The notes beneath the pieces were generated by a model. That model made no database searches and was not told the origin of the DNA. It worked only from the letters and a program-made list of their open reading frames with translations. A DNA stretch of 64,000 bases, taken from assembly GCA_009192285.1 (NCBI GenBank), contig CM018606.1, positions 1 to 64,000 on the forward strand, in the 5' to 3' direction. The DNA is from Morchella semilibera (Eukaryota > Ascomycota > Pezizomycetes > Pezizales > Morchellaceae). Below, piece after piece: positions 1-12,983 of the stretch. Each line of letters starts with the position of its first letter. The stretch's first letter is position 1. The translations under genes were made by a program, and so were the position numbers.

Positions 1-72
1 CCTAACTAAACCCTAACTAACCCTAACTAACCCTAACTAACCCCTAACTAACCCTAACTAACCCTAACTATG
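1..72. repeat. Terminal telomere-like array, unit CCCTAACTAA
   Basis: About seven head-to-tail copies of CCCTAACTAA (G-strand TTAGTTAGGG), with one unit carrying an extra C. The C-rich strand reads 5' to 3' from the window edge, as expected at a left chromosome end. The unit looks like the canonical TTAGGG repeat alternating with TTAG. It could be a true telomere or the first subtelomeric variant repeats inside one. Confidence 0.85.
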
Positions 73-73
73 C

Positions 74-295
74 ATGGCTCTGGAGCATGTATTGAACGAT
101 GAGGAGATGGCTATGATGGAGTTTGATCGACTGTTTCACCCTCCCGACACCAAGTATACAGTTATCGATTACTTGTTGAACATCAAGGCTCACGATGAGG
201 CCTACCGGATATTGACTGATTGGAATAAATGTCTTGCTGATACGTTCAGGGCGGAGGAGGCGGAAAGATTGTTAATGTTGGAAGGGGAGGACTAG
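74..295 (+). CDS. Short hypothetical ORF abutting the telomere array
   Basis: A 73-residue open frame starts directly after the telomere-like repeats. The protein is acidic and mixed helical (it contains DYLLNIKAHDEAYRIL and ends AERLLMLEGED), with no signal peptide, membrane segment or motif I recognise. Its normal amino-acid mix sets it apart from the biased ORFs that follow. It may be the last exon of a longer gene cut by chromosome breakage and capped by new telomere, or simply chance. Nothing downstream continues it. Confidence 0.3.
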   Translation: MALEHVLNDEEMAMMEFDRLFHPPDTKYTVIDYLLNIKAHDEAYRILTDWNKCLADTFRAEEAERLLMLEGED

Positions 296-948
296 TATGT
301 GTTGGGTGTGTGAAGGGTGCTGGTTGTTGGGTTCTTTTCTTTTTCTTTTCCTCTTTTGTGTTTCTTTTGATCGTATGTTTCTACTCCTTATCTTCCTTTT
401 TGTCTCTCTATCATGTGTCGTTTTCCTGTTCTTTTTTTTCTTTCTCTTCCATCGATTGTTTCCGCTCATCTATCTCTGGGTTGGCGGTTACTTTGGGGTG
501 GTTTGTGGTAGGTCTGGGGCCGCTAAGTTGGGGTAACTGGTCTTGTACCGGTGTCCCCCGGCTTGAGGTGTCCGTTTGTGGCATCTCCTTTCGCTTGGTG
601 TGTTTTGTTTTTGGGGGTGTCGCTTCTGTGCTTCTGGTTAGTCCTGGTCTTGGGGTTGCGCCTCTTTGTGGCTGGGCTGTTGAGGTTTCTGGAAGTGTTT
701 TGGTCCTTGCTGTACTGTTGGTTAGACCCGACTCGGGGATTGCGTCTCTGTTTATGGGTTGGGCTGCGGTTCGGGTGGGGGCTCTCCTCCCTCGCATGGG
801 TTTCTAGTTGTGGGTCTCTTGTGTCCTCCCTTCTGATCTTCCTGCACTGATCCGGAAAGGCGGTGTGGGGGGCTTGAGGAATGTGGTAGTTTGATCGGGG
901 CTCCTGGGATTCCCCTTAGCTTGAGTAGATAGTAAATAAACTTGATCA
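296..948. other. T/G-rich subtelomeric spacer
   Basis: The top strand is strongly enriched in T and G, with long T-rich runs between 340 and 460. The open frames here translate to runs of F, L, V, S and G on one strand and K, R, E on the other, as expected of biased DNA. No gene is supported. The spacer sits between two telomere-like tracts. Confidence 0.6.
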
Positions 949-987
949 CTAACCCTAACTAACCCTACCTAACCCTAACTAACTAAG
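949..987. repeat. Second, internal telomere-like tract
   Basis: Four degenerate CCCTAACTAA-type units in the same orientation as the terminal array, about 0.9 kb inside it. It marks either a former chromosome end or an array interrupted by the T/G-rich spacer. Confidence 0.75.
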
Positions 988-1249
988 ATACCGTACAGAG
1001 GTCTCTGGGTAATATAGCTTGAGGGAAACAGCGCCGTACTACCACTCTTACTCTCTCATTACAAAAGCAATGGTGCCGTGCTCTCACCTTGGAACAATTT
1101 TTGGCTCCTCGCGAAACACCTCGCTATTTAGCTGACCTTAACCCTATAGACACCTCACCAGAAACCGGTATAATTGACTTTTGCTCATTGCGAAGCACCT
1201 CGCCATTTTCTGTTAACCTTAACCCTGAGGACACCCCACCAGAAAGCCC

Positions 1250-1530
1250 TATAATGTGTGCAGGGGCAGGAAGCCATTTGGGTGTGGCTCCATAATAGCT
1301 CTGATGATGTGGGGGCGAGTGTAGATTAGGAAGGCGTTAGGGTGTGGGTTCCAGGGAGTGGAAGCGAGTACAGAGGCGGGGAGCCACAAAGGTGTGGCTC
1401 CATAATGGCTTCCTTGGTGTGGAGGCGAGTGTAGAGGCAGGGGGCCATTTGGATACCCCTCCCTAATGGCTTCCAGGATGCGGAAGCGCATGCAGTGACA
1501 GGATGCCAGGTGGCTGTGGCTCCCCAATAG
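1250..1530. repeat. Degenerate ~65 bp minisatellite
   Basis: Four to five imperfect copies of a unit carrying GGCGAGTGTAGAGGCAGG followed by a TGGCTCCATAATGGCTTCC-like block. A related single unit recurs near 2,310-2,425. The open frames across it are periodic by-products. Confidence 0.65.
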
Positions 1531-1739
1531 CCCCCATGGGAAGAAGAACCACGTTTCTGCGCTCCAAAACACCATGATTTCATGCCCCAAAGCGGCATGT
1601 TTCCAGGCACAGGTGAAGCAACCCAAAAACCACAATTCCATGCGCCAAAAAACATGATTTCATGCGGATGTGAAGCAGTCGAAAAAGCATGATTTCGAGA
1701 CTCTTAGAAACATGATCCAATGTAAAGCATGCCTTCACC

Positions 1740-2990
1740 TGGATGCGGAGCCGTTGAGAAAGCATGCGTTCGATGCACAATCACATATTATCACTTGCTC
1801 TACAATCGTGACTCTACATAGTAAGGTGCGAACAGGAGTTAACTGAACTCGCCCGTACCCGGTAGGAAGAAAAGCATGGATCTGATGCAGAACCATACAC
1901 TATCACTGGCTTCAGAATCACGACATGGTGTATGCCTCCATATAGAAGGAAGCAAACGAGTATTCACTGCGCCCGCCCGTCACCAGCATGGAGGATAGTG
2001 ATCTTTTGGTGAAGAGTCCCTGTCACGGCTAGATTGGATGTGGTGGAATTGGGGACACATTCCTATGGCCAGGTGCCCATGAGCATGGGTACGTTGAATT
2101 TGTATACGATCCGTAGTTGTCCAGCGTGGCAGTATCCTGTATGCGATGCGAACTGGCTTCAGGATATTGTATTGTGGAGGCTCAGGGTGTACACGAATAC
2201 TGGGGGTAAGGGGAAGGGGTTTTAATAGGTGAAGTGATTATGAAAGCATGCAGATAATGCAGAACCATAGATTATAACCTTCGCTAGGTTGACAACCTCA
2301 TATGGAAGGGTGTGGGGGCAGATGCACAGGCGTGAAGCCATGTGAGTCTGGCTTCATAATGGCGGAAGCGAGTGTAGAGGGAGGAGGCAATTGGATATGG
2401 CTTCCTAATGTCTTCCATGCACTAGAAAAGCATTACTCCTAGTAGTCTATAGACCATGAAAAGTAGACTTTCGTGAAGGCATCGAAAAAGCATGCGTTTA
2501 ATGCACAATCACATAGTATGCTCTACAATCGTGAGTACAGATGAAAGAGTGCGAACGAGAGTTAACTTCACCCACTCGCGCCCGGCAGGAGGATATGGGG
2601 AGGTGAAGCAGTCAAACAAGAATGCATTCGATACAGAACTATACACTATCACCTGCTTCAGAATGACGCAATGCTTCTACGTGTAAGGTCGAGCACTCGC
2701 TGTGCCCGCCCATCGCTAGCCGGGGGCCATGTGGGTATGGATTCAAAATCTGTTGCCAGAGGTAGGGGGAGTGTAGAGGTAATGGGTGCGAGACGTATTG
2801 GGAAGTAGGATGGATCTCATGGAGATTGGGGACACAGGTATGGGTGCGTTGAATTTGTATGCGACCCGTAGTTGTCCAGCGTGGCAGTATTTTGTATGTG
2901 TGTGACGCGAACTGGCCTCAGGATATTGTATGGTGGAGGCGCAAGGGGTACACAATTGCGGGTCGGAGTAGGGACGGGGTTTTGACGGGT
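1740..2990. repeat. Diverged direct duplication, offset about 750 bp
   Basis: The block from about 1,745 to 2,225 is repeated imperfectly at about 2,485-2,990. The best match pairs 2,090-2,190 with 2,848-2,950; both contain GTTGTCCAGCGTGGCAGTAT and then a match around TCAGGATATTGTAT. Short AAAGCATG-type words recur throughout. The interruptions suggest an old tandem duplication. No gene is visible. Confidence 0.6.
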
Positions 2991-5040
2991 CTTGGTCTGA
3001 GGTGGGAGCGATTGGTTGACTCGGTATATCATGCTTGCTTGGGTCGGCTTTCGCTCGTCTCTTCCTTGGTACAGGATTTGCGGGGGGTTGGTTACGCTTC
3101 GCCATTGAGTATATGAAAGTGCATCGAGTGATGAGATATGATCGAGTGATACATGATGAAGATATAGTTACCATGGGGCGGCTAGCCCCAGGATTATTGA
3201 GAATAGTTCCTGTCCAGGTACGTACAGCTTGACCCATTAAGGTATAAGGTGGGACTCGACTGGTTGGTGGGCCAGCTAGAAAAGGACACATACCTAAATA
3301 CGGGTAATGATAGAACCGTTAAGGCTTTGCGCGAGACAGAACCAGTCCGACACCAATGTAGCTTCGCAGGCAGCGTCACCTATTTCAGAGTAAAGAAGCA
3401 CTACTCCCGCACCAGGTGGTGATCTGGTTACCGCGAGCCTGAGTTAAATATCTCCATTCGTGGTGGAGGCGTCAGTGATAGACTATGCATGACCGAGTGA
3501 TAGCAAATAACATAGTATACCACTGGCATCGCGCGGCTAGTTCCCGAATCATTGTGATGGCCGGTGCGCTTACTATTATTTGGCACACCAAACATAGGGT
3601 CACTATCGGCAGGTTAAAGGATAAAAAGCTAACCCATACCGGAATTAAGTTAGTATGATTTTACTCAACTGCTTTCCACGATCCTAGGAATCACAGATGC
3701 AGCAATACAATTCCAATCGATGAGAAAATGATAATTGACCCAGCTAGATATCTGGTAACAGTCGACAATGAAATACGAATGCGAATGCGCATAATTCTGG
3801 GAGTCAAAAAAGCATGACTCTAAATGCTGATTCGTCACCAAAATCGTGTTTGTAGGACTCTAAAGAGCATCTTTCCATGCCTAAGTGGAGGCGAAAAAGG
3901 TCGTGATTGGTATGTCATGGATTAACACTCGTTCACTGTCGGGACCACAATGTGGTGGCGGGCTGCGGCGCGGAAACAGACGCGGACGCACCCTGCAGCG
4001 TTGACTAGTCGAAAAGCGCCAGGGGCATTATGGGGATAAAATAGTGTATTGCCCTAGCTGTAAGGTTGCGTGCAATCAATCAATTAAACAAAAAGACAAA
4101 AAAAACGTCACAAGTGGTCTTGGCGCCGAGTGATAGATCATGATGGAATCGCCAGAAGTAGATAGAATTGATTTGGTGCTTGGCTACCGTACTAAAATTA
4201 CCCAAATGATGCTACAATAGTTAAATCTACAAATTCCTACAGTCAGGGAGAGAAAGAAAGAGAAAGAAATAGAGGTAGATTTATGGAGCCTGTTACTGGA
4301 CGCTTCGGGAGTGGCGAGTGGGTTGTGGCTTGCTTGGAAGTGGCCATTGGACCGAGACTAAAGCTTAGGTTAACTAAATTCTCACGGGATCTTATTTTTG
4401 TAGGTAGACCCTAGTAGTAATAGTAGGTCCCTACAAGCCCCGACGAGGATGTAATTGACCTTGTGTGATTATTCATCCACCACGCCCTCCTCTCAATATA
4501 TTCATGTGGGAGCCGTGGCCTGATGAGCTGGATTTTGGTGTCCCAAGTTGTGAGCCCAACATTAGGCTCGTACTGTAACTACGCTTCTTGCGCGCGAGAT
4601 TCGGTGCTGGCCAGAGATTTTGAGATGAGCTGGCCGGAGAAGCTATAAGTAGCTACCTTGACAAGTCGACAAGCTTTCTCTTGAATAGATCCAGCTTTTT
4701 GTCTGTTTTAACCGTTGTAACGGTGCTCACCATACCTCGGGCCACTTAGTTTATAGTATATTCTAGGAGATGCAATGTAGGATGATTTTAAGGTCTGATT
4801 TCTGATACCACTCACAGGCTCGAGTGGCTCGAGCTGCACATGGCTGTTTATATAAGTGAGGACAAAGAAAACATAAATACAGAAAAAGAAGAATCCGTAT
4901 AAGGAAATAGAGAAAAATAAAGAATAATCCAAATACGGAATTTAAAGTGATAGTTTTCCGCCGCAACCTATGGGTTGTATCTATGGGTTGTATGCATGTA
5001 TATATGAAGTACAAAAATATATAAATTCCCCATAGTATAG
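2991..5040. other. Gene-poor subtelomeric DNA
   Basis: I find no open frame with convincing protein character and no clear terminal repeats. AAGCATG-type words continue to about 3,900. From 4,050 to 4,900 there is unremarkable mixed sequence with short A-rich tracts. Confidence 0.4.
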
Positions 5041-5047
5041 CATTGGA

Positions 5048-6651
5048 TTATATCCTAACACATGTCTCATGTTCCATCATCATTTGCGCAACCACCACAG
5101 ACGCCCCTAGAGCTGGTATAGAGATCAGGAAAAAATAAATATTCCTTAGTGCAGTTAGGATCTTTAAAGATGGTATGGCCGCTCTCAGCCCTCTCCAAGG
5201 CGTACCCGCAGCTGGAGCCGTTCCATCAGTTGTGGGAGGATGTAGAAAGTGGAAGAGACTATTGATAGCTAATAAAATGGCAAAGGAAGCGCTGCTAATG
5301 ACAAGTGATGAGATGATCCATATGCGTTGTGCTGTGGTGCTTTGGCGACCTTCAAAATTGGAAAGGAGGTAGATGATGATGTAGGTTGGTGCCACTAGGA
5401 TGAGAAGTATTACGAGACGAGATATGAATCCAACTATACCGCCCAATAGTAGTATCTGGGGGATATGAAAACCGTTAGTAACAGTAACAATTGTTTAGTC
5501 ATATTGATTATGGAAGGAGAATACGTACCCTTCTGCTGGCTGGCCGCGAGGGAGGCCGCGAGACAGCTAAATCTTTCATTATGTGGGCGCATCCAACGGC
5601 ACCACTAATGAGGGCCTCGGACTCTCTGACGCACTCGTGCTTGTGGGTGTTCATATTCCCCCCTTGTGAAACTTGCACCGCGATCGGAGCTACCTCCGAG
5701 ACGACTGGGCTATCTTCCGCGAAAGACCTCGTAACAAACACCCCTCCTTCCTTCACGTCAGTCTGCTCGGGCTTGTCACCGTAATGGACTAGGTAAGTAT
5801 ACGGGTATGATGGCCGACACATTGTGGCGACAAGATTCACAAACGACATAACAATATACGGAATAACAGTGAAGGAATAGGCGGCGTAGCCAAACCTATC
5901 TATCTGCGATCCGCGCGCTTCGTATAGCTCGAAAGATCCATAGCAAATCTGAAAAATAGCCGCGAGCGGTTTGATGATACTATGGTCGCAGGATATCTCC
6001 GTCCGACGCCCGTTGGGAAATTCTTGGAGTAATGGAGATACCTCGAAGTTCCACGGGACCTTTACCAACCCATAGCGTTGTCCAGGATTCCCATCAGGAC
6101 CGATTGTAATGGATCCGTCAAGTGGCACCCCTATCATTGCCCTAAGTCGCTGATAGAAGGTACGCTCAGGGAATGGGATTTGTCCGTGTATATTAACCAG
6201 ACCTTGGTACCCAGCCGGCGGTCCACTTCCTTCAAAGTCAGAAAGATCTAAACATATATATACACCCGTGGAGTCGAATATACCCATAATGTTCATTCAA
6301 CCTCCACGGTACCAACATGAACAAAGCGCCAGCGCAATGGGCCACCGTCAGTTTATTGTCAAACAAACCTGGAACTGTGTCACCCCTACGACGGGCCCTA
6401 ATCTGTCTCCACCTCAACCGCGGAATTAGCTGCATCGCACCAAGGGCCCCAGTCGCCCCGGACAGCGGACAAAGCAACGCGGCGAGGATGTTGAAAACCG
6501 TTGCTTCATTCCCAATTCCTGGGGCGGTAATGATAGTGACAGCATGAAGCCCATAGTTGAGAAGAAAAAACTTTACGACATCGGTCCATACGGTTTTCCG
6601 GCAGACAATGTCACCTGGTAATCCAAAGATCGTTTCATCCTGCAGTGACAT
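5048..6651 (-). CDS. Multi-exon membrane protein of unknown function
   Basis: Three coding pieces lie on the minus strand: 6,651 to about 6,300, about 6,296 to 5,529, and 5,455 to 5,048. The last intron is clear: 5,456-5,528 (73 bp) begins GTACGT, ends CCCCCAG and keeps the frame. The first junction lies near 6,240-6,310 and I cannot fix its splice sites; the two flanking pieces are in different frames. The protein has hydrophobic segments around KFFLLNYGLHAVTIITAPG and LAALLCPLSGATGALGAM, another near the middle (YSFTVIPYIVMSFVNLVAT), and two to three in the C-terminal exon. This fits a polytopic membrane protein like the large uncharacterised fungal families. No catalytic motif is seen. A frameshift at the first junction is the alternative to an intron. 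Confidence 0.65.
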
Positions 6652-7359
6652 AGCGGGGGCGGGGTGTACAGGTGTTGATGTGAGTCTGCGTTCCTAACCT
6701 ATCTCACTCACTATCGGAGATAGCTAGTTGATATATACCCTTCTTTTCTCCCAGCTCGTATGGTATACTCTGTGATCCTGGGTGTTGGCAAGGGGGGGGG
6801 GATTTAAGCGAATAAGAATCCAACATATCCTCCCAGTACCTACATACCTCCTCTACAGGTCATCCGCACTCGTTTATTTAATATCATTCAAGCCCCACCT
6901 TCCGGTCTGAAACTGGCGATTGCAGCAGAGTAGCTCACCCAACATCAAGAGGTCTCAGTGGCTGGAGACCAACTCTGCATGGAAGGAACTAGGCTACCGC
7001 ATACAACCAGAAAACTCAAATTGCATGCACACAAAAAACAGCCAAGATTGGCTTTTTTGTATGGCATGCATGCAATGGCGGTCATGTTCAGAAACGCCAT
7101 GGACCTGCGAGTACGTAAAACAGCCGCTATCTGAGACCTTGGTACGTATTGCAGCCCTCAGCTATCATATTATTGCTGGATCGCTGAGATATTCTAAACA
7201 AGTGCGCGCGGAGGAGGCGAAACCACGCGCAGTCGACATGTTTAACCAATCGGTCCAACACCGCGCTGTAGCCAGTCCGGCGATCGCGCCGAGAGCGGGG
7301 GTTCTTCAACGCCACATTGCATATTGGCGTTCAAAGACTGCCTCTGGTTGGCCTAAGTA
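6652..7359. other. Intergenic stretch with a weak ORF
   Basis: The stretch holds the upstream region of the minus-strand membrane protein gene and a run of ten G at 6,792-6,801. A 167-residue plus-strand open frame (6,920-7,423) has no recognisable domain and runs into an inverted-repeat region, so I do not call it a gene. Confidence 0.35.
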
Positions 7360-7674
7360 CCGCAAAAACTGGACAATAACGAAAGGGGCCGGACTGAGAC
7401 CGCAGGGCCTTCTTATTTGTTGAAGGGTGTTGATCATGAATTGAGCCTCAACCACAACCGCCAAAAGGCATGATTCTAGCCAGTTATTGTCCAGTTTTTG
7501 ATGGTCCGTCCTGATTGAAACGAGTGCACTGGCTATTGTTGGAATATATGATGGAATTAACGCTTGGAACAAGGATTGTGTAATCTTTGGTATCAGTGAC
7601 AAATTATAATCCCCCAGAAAATACTCTATCACGATAGCCACAAACGGCTAGTGCACTCGTTTCAAACTTGACCG
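7360..7674. repeat. Two adjacent imperfect inverted repeats
   Basis: AAAAACTGGACAATAAC near 7,364-7,380 is mirrored near 7,482-7,498. GAAACGAGTGCACTGGC near 7,515 is mirrored near 7,646-7,665 with one or two mismatches. Each pair has a loop of 100-120 bp. The region resembles a decayed inverted-repeat element or foldback structure; no target duplication is evident. Confidence 0.5.
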
Positions 7675-8559
7675 ACCGTCTAAGGGATACAATGCTGTCT
7701 CGCAACGACAGAATCTCATCGAACCGGAATGGAATATTAGGCTTCGGATTGGTCAAATGCTTGTCAAACTCAATCCGACAGAGCCACAGCGTAACCTTTA
7801 GTCATCTTGACCAATAGGGAATTGGTATTCCAGCCCAGTCCGATCCATTATACCTGAGATTCTGCGAGAACCCATCACTTGAATACTCTCATCCACGACC
7901 GCGACCTTTGCATGATCTATCGGATTTCAGATAATTACGTTGGGGGACGGACCAGCTCGGTCTGTTTACTGGTTGTTTCAGATTTACGGTCCATTTATCG
8001 TATGCGAAACCCCTCTCCTTTATTTGTGTGGTCTATGTACCGGTACATATAATGAAACAGAGTGAGGCATCGGTGACGTTTATGGAGTTTCTAAGTCTAA
8101 ATAGTATAAGCTTCCTCGTTGTAATCACGAAGCATTTCCATTGGTTAGAACTGCATATTATACTATACCGTACACAGACAAGGAACTAGTCCCAAGATAG
8201 AGGAATGCCGGGAAGTGAGCGAAAGACAAACACTCATGTGAGCAAGGAGGGATCAGTGTGCTGCGCAGCGGCACCCGACCCTGACTATCAGCACTCTATT
8301 AAGAAATAGGTTTGGCAGTAATACGATCAACATACAACAAAGAACTGCTCCCAATAACCTTTCGGTTGCATACATGAAGTATAAATAAATAACTCCTGAG
8401 AGGTAGGAATGCCGGAAAGGGAGCTGCCAGTGACATGGAAGAACAAACACTCACAACCAGAATTAATTGCGCTGCTATATAAACTCACATATCATCCTTG
8501 AACTCGTACAGGAAGAAGCGCTTTATTGAGATATAAGAACCAGGATATAATATAATGGA

Positions 8560-8895
8560 CGACTTCCTGTAAAAAATTTAGAACCTAGATTCTCTAGCTA
8601 GTGTGGTAAAGGCCTACGAACAACCAACCATATTACTGGTTTCCAGGTTCCCGAGGTCTAGAAATCTCAACCGACCCCCCCCCCCCCCTCAGTTCCGATT
8701 CAGATTCTGGAATCTTAATTCCCACGAGAAGTCATCCAATACAACTACATTTATATACTCATGCTAGAGGATTTGACGATTGATCAACGTAAACAGATTG
8801 GACAGGATATAATATAATACAACTACACTTACGTACTCATGCCAGAGGTTTTGACAATTGATCAACGTAGGTAGATTGGACAGTATATATGGTTA
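8560..8895. repeat. Short tandem duplication (~84 bp) with flanking echoes
   Basis: The block at 8,731-8,812 (CAATACAACTACATTTATA, then GATTGATCAACGTA, then AGATTGGACAG) is repeated at 8,815-8,890. A further partial copy of its GGATATAATATAAT end lies near 8,542. A run of fourteen C sits at 8,675-8,688. Confidence 0.6.
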
Positions 8896-11800
8896 TCCCC
8901 CTCCTGGGCTTTAGCTAATATAAAATCTATGTGGATAAACAGATATAATGGGTATCCCATTTCCTGACTACAGCGGGCGGCCGGAGGCCGCACCCCACTT
9001 ATATTGTAAAGGCTAATAATGCAGCAAACTGCCTACCCGGGCGTTTCGAACTGCCTATCCCGCGCCCCCGTTAACCAAGGCTTGTAGTCCCCCCCAGGCA
9101 CGAACTGATCACCAAGCCTCTAGCCAAGCTGAGTCCGCAGCTCATCCGGGTTTGGCAAAAAAGAAAAAGCGAAACTGAGGGAATGTAAAATTGCCATACC
9201 TATGAGATGCTATCTGATTCTGTTTTGTGGTGGATTCAAAACCTGCTCGCAGGCTGGCAGCCAAAACAGATTGATCCGAAACGGAGGTGGTGAAATATAG
9301 TATTAACATAGGGTGCATTCAATTAACTAATTAAATGTGGGAGTGTATATCCGTACGGCCCGGAAAATGCCAGGAATCTCCCCGTATTGTCAGAATTCCG
9401 ACATAATATGACCAAAGGCTCCGCCCTAGAATTGGTTTAGCGGGGTTTCAGCGCCATGACGCTGCGCCCAATACCCGCACCTACATATGACTACGTCCCT
9501 AGGAGCAAAGGATGAATGACTTGGTCAATCAGTGAAAGTCATTTAGTGAAAGTGATAAGGTCAATTAGTACTAAATATTGATGTCAATTAGACTAAATGA
9601 TAAGGTCATGTGTATGACCACCGTTAATAAATGACTTTTTTCTAGTCATTTAGAGGTAAACGACCTTTCTTTATTGTTTATTATCAATTTCTAAATGACT
9701 AGTAATTGAGATGAATGATCTTTTTGATTAATGGTTTACTACATGTACTATATCTACTACTACTAATACTGTTTTCTCTACTGCTGATAAAGAAGGCTAT
9801 TGTTTGATTAGAAAGCACGCTAACATTGTTAAGCCGAAGAAAACGAAGACATGAGATTAAATAGAAAGTATGTGGGGCGGGGGGAGAAAAGAAAATGCTT
9901 TATCAAAAAAAAGCATGACAGGTCCGTGGCACGAAAGAAAAGGACTAGTGTTTCCCCACCGTGTTTTGTCAGCTGCTAGCGTAATTATTGCTATTGATAC
10001 CGCAATTAGTTATGGCTATGAATTAATGATTATGATGGAACTAACTTGATAATGGGGGCTGTGGTGATTAAAGTGAGGAAAAAGGGGAGCGTGATTAAAG
10101 TGAGGAAAGAAAGAGGAGCAGCGGAGCGGGGAGAGGGTGAAAGGTGGGAGGGCGAAAGGCGGGAGGGCGAGGCGAGGAGGCGAGGAGGTGTCCTTATATA
10201 GCTGGTGGGTTAAAAATAAGAATCACTGGTGTAAACCTTAAATCACTGCGCCCAAAAAAGAAGTCATTTAGCTAAACAACCTTCTAATCATGTATCAGTG
10301 AGTATAAGTTAGTCAAAAGCAATCAAGTCACTTTGTCGAACGACTTCGTCACTTCAAGTGGTCCCCTAGAGTACATATAATGTCCCTACCTGATGGCTTT
10401 GGTAGTATCTATATCTCTATAGTCGGTACTTTGCAGGCGGAGAGGTAGAGAAGTACATACAGGTAGAGAGATGATGAGAGTGATAATCCATGATTGGGAG
10501 TAATCCTGCGCCTGCATCTGCGCCTAGAAACAGGCAATTTTTGACGTCCAGAAACACAAAGAGTGAGGGCCCACCCTAACTAGATAAGGTAGACTACCCC
10601 TAGGATAATCTAGGTTAAGCGTGGAATTGATAGTAATTATCTCCTATACCGCCGGCGATGCTTTCGGTAGATATTACTTCCCGCCGCCATGATAGATGCG
10701 GGTACCAGGGATTCAGACAAAATAACCAGAAAAGTGTAAGGAGCACCCCCGTATCTCATAGGTACAGTGGGGCTCCGTCTGGGGCCTCTATGATGTCAAA
10801 ACGGCCGTTTTTTGATCGTGTGTCGGTCGGTTGGCTGCCGAGGCATGTTTGGGGTGTGATAGCCTGTATGGGGTTGCCTATATGGCAATGATTCCCGGGG
10901 GTGGGAGTATCCAGGCAGGGTCGGAGGCCGAGCCTGATATGAAAGGTAGCTGCAGCAGGGTGAGGCGGGTTGGGGGGGGGGGGGGTCGGGTGGAGGTCGA
11001 GCCGCGCCGTATATGTGGGGCAGCGGCCTGCGCACTAAATTAAGGTTTCCGGGGCAGAAAACCATTGAGCATGCTGGAGGTGTGGGGAGGAGCATCCCAT
11101 AAGATCCCCACGATAACACACTTTGGAACATGCTAAGCATTTAACGGCTTAATAAATCTCAGGGCGTCCCATGGGGTACTCGGGATCGTGTTTAAAACAG
11201 GGCAAAGTACTCGAGCTGTTGGAAACTGGTGTTTATAACTGCATGATACTCCGGATAACATAAGACAAAGATACTAGAGAGTTGTATATGTTCTTCTCTA
11301 CAAATGTGCCAGGGGGACGGGCCTCGCTGCTGGTGCGGCCCAACACCGGCGAAGGTCCTAGACAGTCCACTCTTTAGACGGACTGCATGGACTGTAGTCG
11401 ACTGCAGTTTTTGAGCCAAGCCAGTCCGTTCAAGGGACGACGGACTGTAAGGACTGTCCAGGACTGCATAAATTGCCTAAAGGAGTTTAGCAATATTGTT
11501 TGTTATGGTGTTCATGGTAATTAATGTGAAGTTAGAAGAGTAAAATATGGATTCTTTTGACATTGATCCAGCTCTCTCCGACCAGGGTGTAATATATTGT
11601 TCATGAGCTACAGGCTGGGGACTACCAACCTAGCAAGAAAGCGACTTACGCGACACCCCTAAAAACCACAACCCTGTCATTGTCATTGTCATTGTTATTG
11701 TTATTGTCATTGTCAGTGACATCATTGTTGACATTGACAATGACAATAATTTAATGTAGTCCATAGTCTGGCTATAGCCGGACTATAGACTGGTGTAAGT

Positions 11801-12983
11801 TAGGTGGACTACCCGTCCGGTCACGATACAGTCGTGTCCAGGCTAAAACTGGACGGGTGTGTGTAGTGCTGGTGCCCTCTTCCTACAGTATTGCTTCAAT
11901 AACCCTAACCCTGCCACAGTATCAACCGGACCTGAATTTAGAAGCGGTTTATAACTGCGTTTCTTACTCCTAGTATCCTAAGGATACGGCGTCAGACTGC
12001 AAGAACGGGCCCGACGCCCCGAACAACAGCCACCGAGGCGGTTTATGGCTGGTTGTGGCACTGCAAGGCCGGGCCACCACCACCACCCACTCCGGCTCCG
12101 AGCAGCATAACCAACCGTCCAGTTCTGACAAGAACGGAGTTGAGCTGCCAAATGATGCACAATCCTTCGTTGTCCGAGGCTGCGCTGCGGCCCTTGGTGA
12201 GGGACGCACCAAAGACTAAAATGTTTGCACATTTCATTGGAAATCTCAAGATGAAATTGCTAAGAATCATGTATTAAACGGCTAAAGGCTACTAAGGATT
12301 CTAGTTTAAACCCACTTGCTAAATCTCGCGGTCACCCATTGGCAAAGGTTGGTCCTGTCCGCCGTTGAACAGCATCCCGGAGCATCTGTTGGTGTTCCTG
12401 CCTGGGGCCACTCGTACTTCATGACTGTACCTTGGTGTCGACACCTTCATGTATAGTCGGAATAGGCCAGTGTATTGCATCTGAGGAACACCAAATGGGG
12501 TTTGCTCTAATAGTACAAAATACCATTACCATTACCATGTGCTATCAACTGCTCTACCCCCGCTGAGCGAGCAGATCCCCCACCCCATGCCACAATGGCG
12601 TCCAATCCCTCCCCCCCCCCCCACATACAAAATACCAGAGTCTACATAATGCGTACCCAAACCAAACGAACAGAATAAAGTGCACTAAAAAAATATATAT
12701 ACATGCCCTCAACTGGGTGTTGCTAAGACTATCATTGTCCGGGAGTGTCTTCTGCAATGCCGTACACATGGATCCTCGTCTGGTGAAATCTGTTGGGATT
12801 AATAATTAGTAATTTGTATTCTTAGGTACTTGGCTGTATGCAACTTACGGGCGTGGTTAGGTTCGACCATTCCACCCCCCCCCCGGAACGAAACTAACCA
12901 TAACCTGTTCCATACCACAATATCCGCCTCCAGCACCTCCACGACCAAACCACCATCGACCTCCGCCACTGCCAGTTCGGTGG
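8896..12983. other. Gene-poor stretch with low-complexity tracts
   Basis: I see no supported gene. Contents include AATGACTT/GTCATTTAG words at 9,500-9,760 and again near 10,261, G/C homopolymers at 10,972-10,985, 12,611-12,622 and 12,875-12,884, and clustered GGACTG words in both orientations at 11,340-11,470 and 11,755-11,860. The open frames here overlap on several strands and lack protein character. Confidence 0.4.
11675..11752. repeat. (ATTGTC)n microsatellite with mirrored end
   Basis: About seven ATTGTC/ATTGTT units are followed by a short turn and the reverse-complement units (GACATTGACAATGACAAT). The tract could fold into a long imperfect hairpin. Confidence 0.7.

Noticed and set aside
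297-850. Several overlapping ORFs of 65-165 residues near the telomere
   Set aside because: They arise from T/G-biased sequence, overlap in five frames and have extreme residue bias.
1249-1780. Minus-strand ORFs over the minisatellite
   Set aside because: Their protein repeats simply follow the DNA repeat; no domain or start context.
6920-7423. 167-residue plus-strand ORF
   Set aside because: No domain, overlaps an inverted-repeat region and a minus-strand ORF; likely chance.
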